NCBI RefSeq assembly: GCF_000003815.2
Contig: NC_049983.1
Location: forward strand, 1 to 64,000
Direction: 5' to 3'
DNA length: 64,000 nt
Source: Branchiostoma floridae
Taxonomy: Eukaryota > Chordata > Leptocardii > Amphioxiformes > Branchiostomatidae
In this document: positions 58,601 through 64,000 of the stretch, piece by piece
How the letters are laid out: the number at the start of each line of letters is the position of its first letter
Position numbering within the stretch: the first letter of the stretch is position 1
Notes under the pieces: model-generated
Seen by the model: the letters and a program-made list of their open reading frames with translations, nothing else
Database searches by the model: none
Told to the model about the DNA's origin: nothing
Made by a program: the position numbers and the translations under genes

Positions 58601-61026
58601 GAGCTTTAGATTTTTTGCCTTGCACATCATCTCAGAGAGGACCAAAACGAGCAAGCAAAGGGAGCTGAAAAAGAGCGCATCTGGTTGCATATTATTACAC
58701 ATATGGCGGATATGAAAGCCTGATGACAACTTAATATCAGCTGTCATACCATGTCAACAGTACACTTGCTTGTCTGCATTCTATAAATCAGTCATTATTG
58801 CTGTGACATATCTATAAAGTGCATAGTACTATACCATATGTTCACTTTTGTCACAAATAGTTTAACTTGTAAGATTATTCTGAAATCTCCTGCAATGTAT
58901 GATATAAGACTAACAGCCTTACAAGTCATAGAAAGTTTTTCTCACAACGTTTCTAACTCAAACTGAAAACTACTCTGCAACTGTACTTCCAAGCAGATGT
59001 CGGGAGATCATTTGTTAAATATTCAATTGATTCACCCTGCTTTCCTGTTTATAGTCAAACATCTTTGAAGTTTCCTCGAATCCATTTTAAGATTTAAACC
59101 CTCTCCTGAAGCAGGTCAGAAGCACAAACAGTTATTGGATCAAAGGTCTAGGTCTTGCCATGGGAGCAAAACTGGGTCAACTTCATTATACAAAGATCTC
59201 TTCTCCCTTCAAGGAGGCCTTTCATTCAGGCTCATTCAGCTCAATTTAATGGGAAGACTCCCTAGGTTAATACTTTAATCTCTTCTACACCATAGAAGAA
59301 TCTCTTCTACACCATAGAAGCACAAGCAAGCGAGCTAAATTGGTAAGGTAGACCGCAAGGAAACGTAAAGCTTATATAGGTCAAACAATAACACTGCATT
59401 ACCATACCGGTAATGAATACCTTTGAAGGCCTTTGTTCATATTTCCCAGGCGAAGAACCTGCAGTGATTTGGAATAAACTAAAACAATTGAAGCATAGCC
59501 AATGGATTTAGAAAAAGTATTTGACAGGTATTTCAGGTATGAGATCTATTCAGGTGCTAAAGACAGCCTCTTGGGCGTGAGAAGTGGTGTAGCTCTATTG
59601 TTTGGGGCGTGTACAAATAAGTTACTATTTTACCTAGCTTGACAATCTGTTTTTCATTAGTTGCCCGCCAAAATTTGTATGTACAATGTCACAGCGCGCG
59701 CTTGGTGACCATGCCAAGTGCGCCATGGGTACACTAAAAAGCAGAACTTCTGAATCACGCGGAAAACATGGCCATCTTTTTCTTTCAGTTTGAGATAAAA
59801 CTGACTAAATATTAGTGGTATCTAATGTTAAACTTTTAAACACTTTGAAGAGAATTATGTACGTGAATTATTGCTCTTGACATAGAATTACTGATTATTT
59901 TCTTTATAAATCATTGTCTCACAATAAATTAATCTTAATCATTCTTTAACTCTTAAGAGTAGGGTAGAGTACTTAGAGTAGAGTAGAGACTAGAGTGAAT
60001 AAATCTTGACCCCTAATACTATGGGCATCCCAAGAAAGAAAAGAAAACCTAGACTAGAGACATGACCCTAACATTCAATCTACACTTCGAGCCAAACTGC
60101 AAGTATTTACTTCTTCAACAAGTCTAGAATTACCCACCTATAAATAGATTTTTGGATGCTCCTTGTACATGATGAGATGCAAATTTTCCTCTTGAAAATA
60201 ATAATTTGAAATCCTTGAACATTTTCTTTCGTTGCAATAATTTTTGAAGGTCGTATTGAGGACAAAATTCCTTCCACTCCAGAATAATTATTACTTGTAG
60301 ATCTGATAATTTCAATTTTCTACCACTTCTGTCTGCGCTTCGCTACTAAACAAGCCGTAGCTAATTCAATCATAGTAAAACGGACTCCCTAGTGATTTAT
60401 GTGTTTTTCAGTATCCAATGCTGCAGTTTTTGTCCTAATCCAATTTCTGAATCATAAAATCGTTCTGCAGTGCTGCGCGTAAAAGGGGGAGGGGTGAAGA
60501 CCTCGTAACATTTCCACATAGGAAAAATATTTCTAAATTTGCATAAAAACGGGGTTCGCCAGCGTGGCAAACGGTACAAAACTGACGTAATCTGAGCCAC
60601 TAGTATACGTCTATTTCAGCTCTGCCTGGGTGATATGGTTGGATATATCGGACTGACAGAAATTTTTGTGGATACGTCAGTTTTGTGGGGAGGGCTGATA
60701 CGCCATCCGGCGCTCGCATGGGTGCGTGAAAGCGTCGTCTGACTTCCGCCCTTATATGATACGTATATATTTATGAACCATAACCGTAACAAACTATGAA
60801 TATGTCCTACCTCTTTGGCTAGGTCCAGCTCCCTGTTAGTCACTTCAAACAGCGCTTCCAAGTCTTCATATTGCTGGAGGATGAGCTGTTTTTCCTCCAG
60901 CACTTGCAGTCCGTACTCGGCCGCTTGGATTTTTTCCTGGGACGTCTGTTCCAATTCCTGCCGCAGCCGCAGCACCTCGACCCGTAACCCCTCCACCGAC
61001 GACGGTAACCCCTCCCCCCTCTCCAT
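26000..61026 (-). CDS. BicD: Protein bicaudal D homologue (dynein adaptor), 9 exons
   Basis: Cytoplasmic coiled-coil adaptor that links dynein-dynactin to cargo; the C-terminal domain in this family binds Rab6, RanBP2 or Egalitarian. Exons 61026-60811, 40105-39956, 38898-38707, 37982-37848, 34112-33816, 31983-31867, 30956-30786, 27863-27661 and 27014-26000 join in frame to about 831 residues, close to vertebrate BICD2 (about 824). Visible: the CC1 box [12 protein letters not shown] (residues 35-46), [58 protein letters not shown] and the cargo-binding coil [20 protein letters not shown] to [14 protein letters not shown]. No in-frame ATG lies upstream of 61026. Possible extra exon at 30104-30193 and alternative 3' splicing at 26135. 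Confidence 0.97.
27225..27257 (-). repeat. Partial copy of the BicD exon 9 start
   Basis: On the minus strand CCCACAG|GAACAGTAAAAAG and AAGGAGAGA repeat the exon 9 acceptor and first codons, 230 bp upstream. See findings for a possible 30-nt microexon. Confidence 0.5.
27661..27863 (-). CDS. BicD: BicD exon 8
   Basis: Acceptor CTGTCCCAAACAG before 27863; donor AGAAG|GTACAG after 27661. Encodes [11 protein letters not shown] ... [32 protein letters not shown]. Phase 0 to 2, matching exon 9. Confidence 0.95.
28549..28943. mobile_element. MITE with TAGCCTGGGTACCATCC ends and 9-bp duplication (BicD intron 7)
   Basis: TAGCCTGGGTACCATCC at the left and GGATGGTACCCAGGCTA at the right, flanked by GTTAACAAC (28540-28548 and 28944-28952). 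395 bp, no transposase frame. Confidence 0.9.
30104..30193 (-). CDS. BicD: Probable optional BicD exon (30 codons, coiled coil)
   Basis: Acceptor CTCGTCCTCTATCAG before 30193 and donor TTACAG|GTCAGG after 30104, 90 nt, phase 0 at both ends, so inclusion keeps the frame. Encodes [20 protein letters not shown] and [10 protein letters not shown], an amphipathic coiled-coil sequence. Exons 7 and 8 align with vertebrate BICD without it, so it is probably alternatively spliced or lineage-specific. Confidence 0.6.
30786..30956 (-). CDS. BicD: BicD exon 7
   Basis: Acceptor AATTTTACAG before 30956; donor AGACAG|GTAACC after 30786. Encodes [20 protein letters not shown] ... KRNIEARQ. 57 codons, phase 0/0. 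Confidence 0.9.
31057..31505 (-). repeat. Three partial tandem copies of BicD exon 7 start
   Basis: Copies of the first 13-16 codons ([15 protein letters not shown]) plus the upstream acceptor and GTGG-rich intron occur at about 31060-31130, 31320-31380 and 31470-31505. They share flanking ATCATTCCACATAATA blocks and decay with distance. They lack the rest of the exon. Confidence 0.85.
31867..31983 (-). CDS. BicD: BicD exon 6
   Basis: Acceptor ATTTCCCCCAG before 31983; donor AAAAAG|GTAAGA after 31867. Encodes [20 protein letters not shown] and [13 protein letters not shown]. 39 codons, phase 0/0. Confidence 0.93.
32226..32420 (+). mobile_element. tRNA-derived SINE (copy 1)
   Basis: A box-like TAGCTCAACTGG at 32238 at the 5' end, and downstream CTTTCGGAAGGGACGTAAAATG and GTGTTCGAGGAGGTGAC, a body shared with the element at 56175-56420. 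Confidence 0.55.
32451..33815 (-). repeat. Ten tandem copies of the 3' part of BicD exon 5 plus splice donor
   Basis: Units of 130-142 bp start at 32452, 32591, 32721, 32854, 32996, 33135, 33274, 33404, 33540 and 33679 (the real exon end is the eleventh, at 33812). Each has about 33 codons of exon 5 ([20 protein letters not shown] to QQLKQ), the GTGAGT donor and a (GTT)n intron tract on the minus strand. The units are nearly identical, and length differences are all multiples of 3 due to the triplet tract. Confidence 0.95.
33816..34112 (-). CDS. BicD: BicD exon 5
   Basis: Acceptor CCTTGGGCAG before 34112; donor AAGCAG|GTGAGT after 33816. Encodes [20 protein letters not shown], a seven-Ala run from (GCC)n, and [20 protein letters not shown]. 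99 codons, phase 0/0. Its 3' third is copied ten times in the following intron. Confidence 0.95.
34159..34453. mobile_element. MITE with CAGGGTTCTAGCCAGCC ends
   Basis: CAGGGTTCTAGCCAGCCGAA at 34159 and GGCTGGCTAGAACACTG ending at 34453 are inverted. No clear target duplication. In BicD intron 4. Confidence 0.7.
34454..37847. other. BicD intron 4, no further exon recognised
   Basis: AT-rich; contains an inverted pair GTCACATTTCCAAACCTG (about 35988) / CAGGTTTGGAAATGTGAC (about 36137) and a 65-bp TAGCCTGGGTG..CCCAGGCTA hairpin at 36600-36664, both MITE-like. Confidence 0.5.
37848..37982 (-). CDS. BicD: BicD exon 4
   Basis: Acceptor TTTGTGCCAG before 37982; donor GAAACAG|GTAACT after 37848. 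Encodes [20 protein letters not shown] and [12 protein letters not shown]. 45 codons, phase 0/0. Confidence 0.95.
38005..38106 (-). pseudogene. Internally deleted tandem copy of BicD exon 4
   Basis: Repeats the acceptor and [20 protein letters not shown] then jumps to [10 protein letters not shown], missing about 13 codons. No good donor follows at the equivalent place. About 120 bp upstream of exon 4 in transcription order. CAAACAAACAAA(C/T)GTTGAT flanks both copies. Confidence 0.8.
38707..38898 (-). CDS. BicD: BicD exon 3
   Basis: Acceptor CTTACCTCCAG before 38898; donor AAACAG|GTAAGA after 38707. Encodes [16 protein letters not shown] ... [20 protein letters not shown], one of the best conserved BICD segments. 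64 codons. Confidence 0.96.
39120..39920. repeat. Two diverged direct copies of a repeat in BicD intron 2
   Basis: GATACGGGT(C/G)TTC ... CACACGGGC and CAACACAGTGTATT(G/C)TGCATCAC occur in both 39150-39425 and 39540-39810. The second copy is followed by an inverted end, GGTGATACAGAATACACCGT, near 39892. Confidence 0.6.
39956..40105 (-). CDS. BicD: BicD exon 2
   Basis: Acceptor GTATGTTTCAG before 40105; donor AAACAG|GTGGGG after 39956. Encodes [20 protein letters not shown] and [16 protein letters not shown]. 50 codons, phase 0/0. Confidence 0.95.
40294..40466 (+). ncRNA. Hammerhead-like motif in a retroelement-type repeat
   Basis: Around 40359-40397: GCT, CTGAGGA, a perfect 7-bp stem (GATGTCT, loop GAC, AGACATC), GAAA, AGTC, AGC. 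This follows the hammerhead order stem I - CUGANGA - stem II - GAAA - UH - stem I. One extra A lies before stem II, and stem III is not paired in cis, so activity is doubtful. Two more decayed copies lie at 13383-13802. Confidence 0.45.
40884..41444. mobile_element. hAT-like non-autonomous element, TAGCCTGGAATCC ends, 8-bp duplication
   Basis: Inverted arms of about 110 bp (TAGCCTGGAATCCAGCC ... GGCTGGATTCCAGGCTA) and CCCTGTTT on both sides (40876-40883 and 41445-41452). No transposase frame. Confidence 0.9.
41445..43051. other. BicD intron 1 segment, no gene recognised
   Basis: AT-rich intron; only the 97-bp hairpin MITE at 42877 stands out. Confidence 0.5.
42877..42973. mobile_element. 97-bp hairpin MITE
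   Basis: Arms of about 36 bp (TAAGCCTGGATACCAGACCC and GGGTCTGGTATCCAGGCTA as ends) around a short loop; flanks share CCATGT. Confidence 0.8.
43056..43999. mobile_element. TTAA-flanked (piggyBac-like) non-autonomous element with CRE sites
   Basis: CCCTATTCAGACCGGG at the left, CCGGTCTGAATAGGG at the right, TTAA on both sides (43052-43055, 44000-44003). 944 bp, AT-rich interior without a transposase, and five perfect TGACGTCA palindromes (43244, 43393, 43405, 43418, 43655) plus several TGACGT halves. Confidence 0.88.
44004..46484. other. BicD intron 1 segment, no gene recognised
   Basis: Contains a 30-bp perfect palindrome at about 44828-44857 (ATCAAGGAGGTTATA half-site) and the microsatellite at 45555. 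The rest is featureless AT-rich sequence. Confidence 0.5.
45555..45672. repeat. (TG)n microsatellite
   Basis: TGTGTG and TGCG repeats of about 118 bp. They produce the His/Thr-rich open frames on the minus strand, which are not genes. Confidence 0.9.
46485..46693. mobile_element. TA-flanked MITE rich in TTCGCGG
   Basis: Ends CTGTAAATGCA and TGCATTTACAG with TA on both sides. The interior has repeated TTAAGTTCGCGG and CCGCGAACATTAA blocks. A diverged copy lies at 53727-53929. Confidence 0.85.
48724..48840. repeat. Tandem repeat of about 29-32 bp, AACCGCGAAAATTAAA type
   Basis: Four units of AAAACCGCGAAAATTAAATT with small changes, inside the left end of the 2-kb hAT-like element. Confidence 0.8.
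48880..49599. mobile_element. TTAA-flanked foldback element around a gap
   Basis: GGTATCTCGGTTGGCTAAAT at the left and its inverse at the right, TTAA on both sides (48876-48879, 49600-49603). Arms exceed 300 bp. The 100-N gap at 49213-49312 sits at the hairpin apex. Nested in the 2-kb hAT-like element. Confidence 0.88.
49213..49312. other. Assembly gap, 100 N
   Basis: Exactly 100 N at the apex of a long inverted repeat, a place where assemblies often break. Confidence 0.95.
50918..51727. other. Assembly gap, 810 N
   Basis: Sized gap in BicD intron 1. Left flank has repeated ACAGAT(C/T)... blocks. The 300-residue frame across it is an artefact. Confidence 0.95.
53727..53929. mobile_element. 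Diverged copy of the 46485-46693 MITE family
   Basis: GGGGATTTAATTTCACAG matches the GGGGATTTAATTTCGCGG of the better copy, and the right end reads TTTCTGCATTTACAG|TA. CpG sites have decayed. Confidence 0.6.
54837..55208. mobile_element. MITE with CAGGGCTCGAAAT ends and GGGTGCAC repeats
   Basis: CAGGGCTCGAAAT at 54837 and ATTTCAAGCCCTG ending at 55208, AAAATG on both sides. Inside, TTTTGGGTGCAC motifs recur at both ends. Confidence 0.8.
55536..55628. repeat. (CA)n microsatellite
   Basis: About 90 bp of CACACA with a few AACAC interruptions; source of the Cys/Val-rich minus-strand frames. Confidence 0.9.
56175..56420 (+). mobile_element. tRNA-derived SINE (copy 2)
   Basis: B box-like GGTTCAAATC at 56241, preceded by a tRNA-like head, then GGGACATTAAATGGAGGTCCC, TTTGAGGAGAGAAAC and GTTAAAGAATCCACCACAC. 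Shares the body layout with 32226-32420. Confidence 0.65.
56421..60810. other. BicD intron 1 segment, no gene recognised
   Basis: AT-rich, no exon or complete element that I can support. CCAAGCAGATGTCGGGAG at 58990 is one of several copies of a short motif also seen near 51790 and 53990. Confidence 0.5.
60811..61026 (-). CDS. BicD: BicD exon 1 (start codon, CC1 box)
   Basis: ATG at 61026, donor AAAGAG|GTAGGA after 60811, 72 codons. [15 protein letters not shown] leads into [25 protein letters not shown] is the dynein light-intermediate-chain binding CC1 box of BICD proteins. GC-rich, next to a likely CpG promoter upstream. Confidence 0.96.
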
Positions 61027-61140
61027 CTCCGCTACTTCTGAGCTAAAAAGTCCGACATCAAAGCTAGCTAGACGGTAAAAAAGCGTCCGTTTTGCCTGCA
61101 GCAGCGGTCCGCAGACGGTAGCAAGTCCTCAGCCCCGCCA
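61027..61140 (-). promoter_or_regulatory. BicD 5' UTR and probable promoter
   Basis: GC-rich stretch directly upstream of the BicD ATG with CTGCAGCAGCGGTCC-like sequence and no TATA box seen; it turns AT-rich after 61145. Position is inferred from the start codon only. Confidence 0.35.
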
Positions 61141-63141
61141 TTTTTAATTTATGTTAATGTATGCAAACGTTCGAAATCGGGGCCTCATGACGTCATGTCA
61201 ACACCATCTGTATACCTCAATGTATCAAATTTCAAAACACTTATAAAATGGTCTGGATTTAGTATGTTTTATAAACAAAATTATACATAAAACAGAGTGA
61301 CCTGTACTATAGAATTATGATGCAAGCAATTTGTTGATAATCAAAGGTACATAAAACATGACAAATTATGAGAGGTTTGGATGAGTCATCAACTGAGAAT
61401 GGCTTATCAATGCTATGGGGATGGGTTAGGTTTTAAGATCTTTCTTATTGTTGAGTCAAATGAATTTTCAAAATCAATGAAATTTCACGATCAGATCTCA
61501 ACGATATAATCTGCCATCATAAGTTTTGTTGGAAATTTGCACTTCTTTTGCCCAGTTTTCTATTCGGATATTCATCAATCAAATAACGTTATGTTACAGT
61601 CCTTTCTTTTAGCATATCTAGTAATATTTATTTATAAATATTTTGATACTTTTCCTTGCTGCACTATTTGTGTGTGATATCCCGACTTACTTGAATGATA
61701 GTGATTCAAGCCTGCAACATAAAGTGCAACATTATGGCCATATTGTTCGTCCAAATTAGTCAATCATAGGGCCATAAACCTTCTCCACAACTAGGGCAGG
61801 GTACACAAATGTGGTAAGCCAGGAAGCTAGACTGTTTTCAGGGCCTACTTAGGCCAGCTCCATGGCTCCAGGGACTTCCTCAAAGGAGGATGTACGAGGG
61901 GGGTTCCTGACAGTCCTTTACGCTGAATTGAGAAGAACCCCCTACGTATTATTTTTTATGCTAAAATCGAGGTAGGCAACTATACAAAAAAATATACCCC
62001 TCTCTAAGAATTGATATGAATAAGGACGTCCTTGATATGAATAAGATGGCTTTTCCTAAAAATTGTGGGAAACAGAAATAGGCTACCTACGCCTTACCAA
62101 GGAGCTTTTAAAAGCTCCTTGGCCTTACAGAAAGTACAGAGGTGTGTATGCAGGCCCTCTTGAACTTGTGAGGCAAAATTTCCAAGAGCCTTTGTATGCC
62201 CTGTAAAACAGCCTGGCTCCTAGGCTATGTATGGTTCCTTGGTAGTTGATTTCAATGACATATGGCTGATCTCCTTTGACAGTCCCCCGCAAATACTGGC
62301 CAAATTGTTAACAAACGTGACAGTGAGCTAACTCTGTACACTCTTTTGTCATGTTGTTTGCAGACCATATATATGTAAGATCAAGTGGCTAGATTACGTT
62401 TCAAAACCAAGAAAGTTCTATTCCAGCAAGGACTCAATGAAACCTCGATTCCTGAGGCTCTTTAAAACGGGCCTATGCCTGGCATTTTGGAGCATGGTGT
62501 TCTAATATAGCAAAACACTTGGACTTCATATACTCTTACATAGTCGGCATCTAAGAATGAACAAAATTAATTATTATTACATAATTGTATAAGAAGGTAC
62601 TGGTTGTATTACCTGTAGTATGTACCAGTGTCCATGGTAAGGTGTAAAAAAACAGCCACCTCCCATTCTAGGCTTCATATGATTTATTGCAAGAAAAATG
62701 TTGGCCGGTTGCCCAACTCGAGTGTACACACTAACCGACTTTTGATATATCACAAGTTTCCTTGACATAAAGCATGACTACATGGTTTGAATATTAACAG
62801 AAAGTTTGGTAGTCGCAATTATCGGCCATAACCATAACTTTTTCACCTAACAGCTTATCAGCCAACATAAAGTTGTGGTTGACAGTATTACAGTCAACAG
62901 AGACATATGTCCTGTTTGAAAAAATACCAGTTTTACTGGAGTCATTTAAAGTAACAATTCAGTCCCGGTTCTCTTGATAAGACAAGGATGTCCCTCGTTA
63001 ACCTCCTTGGACATTAAAGATAATTCGATTAAAGCTAGAGGTTTTAAGCATTTGCAAGCAAATACACACAATTCTTTACCTTCACTTGGTCTAGCCTAAC
63101 AAACTAATGGTCCTCTTTATTCTTACTGAGACCAAGGTTAA
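61141..63141. other. Upstream flank of BicD, no gene recognised
   Basis: AT-rich without supportable exons on either strand. A partial TAGCCTGG-like repeat is suggested near 61810. Confidence 0.45.
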
Positions 63142-63656
63142 CCTCCTTGCTGAAACACATTCATATACAGGGTGACCAGCCCCTCCAGCTCTGTCCTACC
63201 ACTTGCTACATAATGTAATCAAACACAATAGTGTCTGCTACAGTAACCATGGCGACAACAATCAGGTCATTGACCTTATTCGTTTGGAGAAGAAGAAAAA
63301 AGAAACTGAGCAAAAACAATATGTTACTGTTCGGTGGAGCCAAACATAATAATAAAATCCTCCAAGTCCATATTACATATTAAACAGACTGGCTGCCACA
63401 CCAAAACCAACAAAACGAGTCATACTTTCTTTTTTTTACATACAATTCTTAACTTCAACAAAGTCACCAACATATTGCATACAATGTTGACTATTCTTCA
63501 ATCATAGAATTTTTAACATCCAAAGTTCCAACAATTACAATTTGGAATAATCTCATTACAAGCAAATACTTCTAACGAGATTTGGTATGCGCAGTTATAA
63601 CAATAGGCACTTGATAAATATCCGTAAAATAAACTTTGTCAGTACAGACAAGGAGG
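63142..63656. mobile_element. Possible TTAA-flanked element with CCTCCTTG ends
   Basis: TTAA|CCTCCTTG at 63138-63149 and CAAGGAGG|TTAA at 63649-63660. A second TTAA|CCTCCTTG lies at 62998, so the left end could be there instead. Inverted similarity is only about 12 bp. Confidence 0.4.
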
Positions 63657-64000
63657 TTAACAGACGACCCCCCCCTACAGTCTCTGTCTCACTCAATTAC
63701 TTCTCACAGCAGACAACATATTGATAACTAATGAAGCAAGAAATTTGATCCTCAGTGGTTTGGATTAGACATTTACATGTAAATATGGGTGCTCATAGTC
63801 CTACCAAGGGGTCTATTCAATCTTTCTAGTCTTACATATTTTCATTCAAATGATCATGGACATGACAATGTGCTCTGTCTCTTGCCTTTTTTGTGGTTTC
63901 TTTTACATTCTATTTCAAGTTTAAGCACTTCTGTTGAGGCTTTTAGCCTGGATGCCAGACTGTTTCCAGGGCCTATACAAGCCAGTTCATTGTTGTTGTT

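Overview
The window looks like a stretch of cephalochordate (amphioxus, Branchiostoma-like) nuclear DNA. It has small exons with GT..AG introns, moderate-to-low GC, no operons, and a very dense load of short inverted-repeat transposons. It carries one full-length Bicaudal-D gene and fragments typical of invertebrate deuterostomes (serine beta-lactamase-like hydrolase, CYP2-type P450, Penelope-like GIY-YIG fragment, tRNA-derived SINEs). The species is inferred from gene content and repeat style; no search was run. Six assembly gaps are present, five of exactly 100 N (unknown size) and one of 810 N.

Left third (1-18.8 kb). A lone first coding exon on the minus strand (580-659) belongs to a gene leaving the window to the left. 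A plus-strand beta-lactamase-like serine hydrolase (visible exons 2972-15447; the 5' end with the SxxK motif is not seen) has an 8.8-kb intron. A minus-strand CYP2-like cytochrome P450 (5980-10297) is nested inside it. All P450 exons join in phase except one missing exon of about 142 nt. Its expected place is occupied by a 100-N gap and by a GC-rich fragment encoding an algal light-harvesting chlorophyll-binding protein (7058-7331), most likely a contaminant or misjoin. Downstream lie a two-exon gene for a small secreted basic peptide precursor (16170-16731, minus), a foldback element, and a duplicated fragment of the hydrolase last exon (18572-18766).

Right two thirds (26.0-61.0 kb, minus strand). 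A complete Bicaudal-D orthologue occupies 35 kb in nine phase-consistent exons (about 831 residues). It has the CC1-box AAEYG motif near the N-terminus and the conserved C-terminal cargo-binding coiled coil. A tenth, optional exon is likely at 30104-30193, and a consensus splice donor inside the last open frame suggests an alternative C-terminus. Several exons have partial tandem copies in the adjoining intron. The most striking is a run of ten extra copies of the 3' third of exon 5 with its splice donor (32451-33815), each followed by an (AAC)n tract of variable length.

The rest is repeats: hAT-like elements with TAGCCTGG or CAGTGTTTCC ends and 8-9 bp target duplications, elements flanked by TTAA (one carrying five perfect CRE palindromes), TA-flanked MITEs, clusters of CAGCACTGG hairpins, and hammerhead-ribozyme-like relics. 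From 18.8 to 26.0 kb and from 61.0 to 64.0 kb I see no convincing gene.
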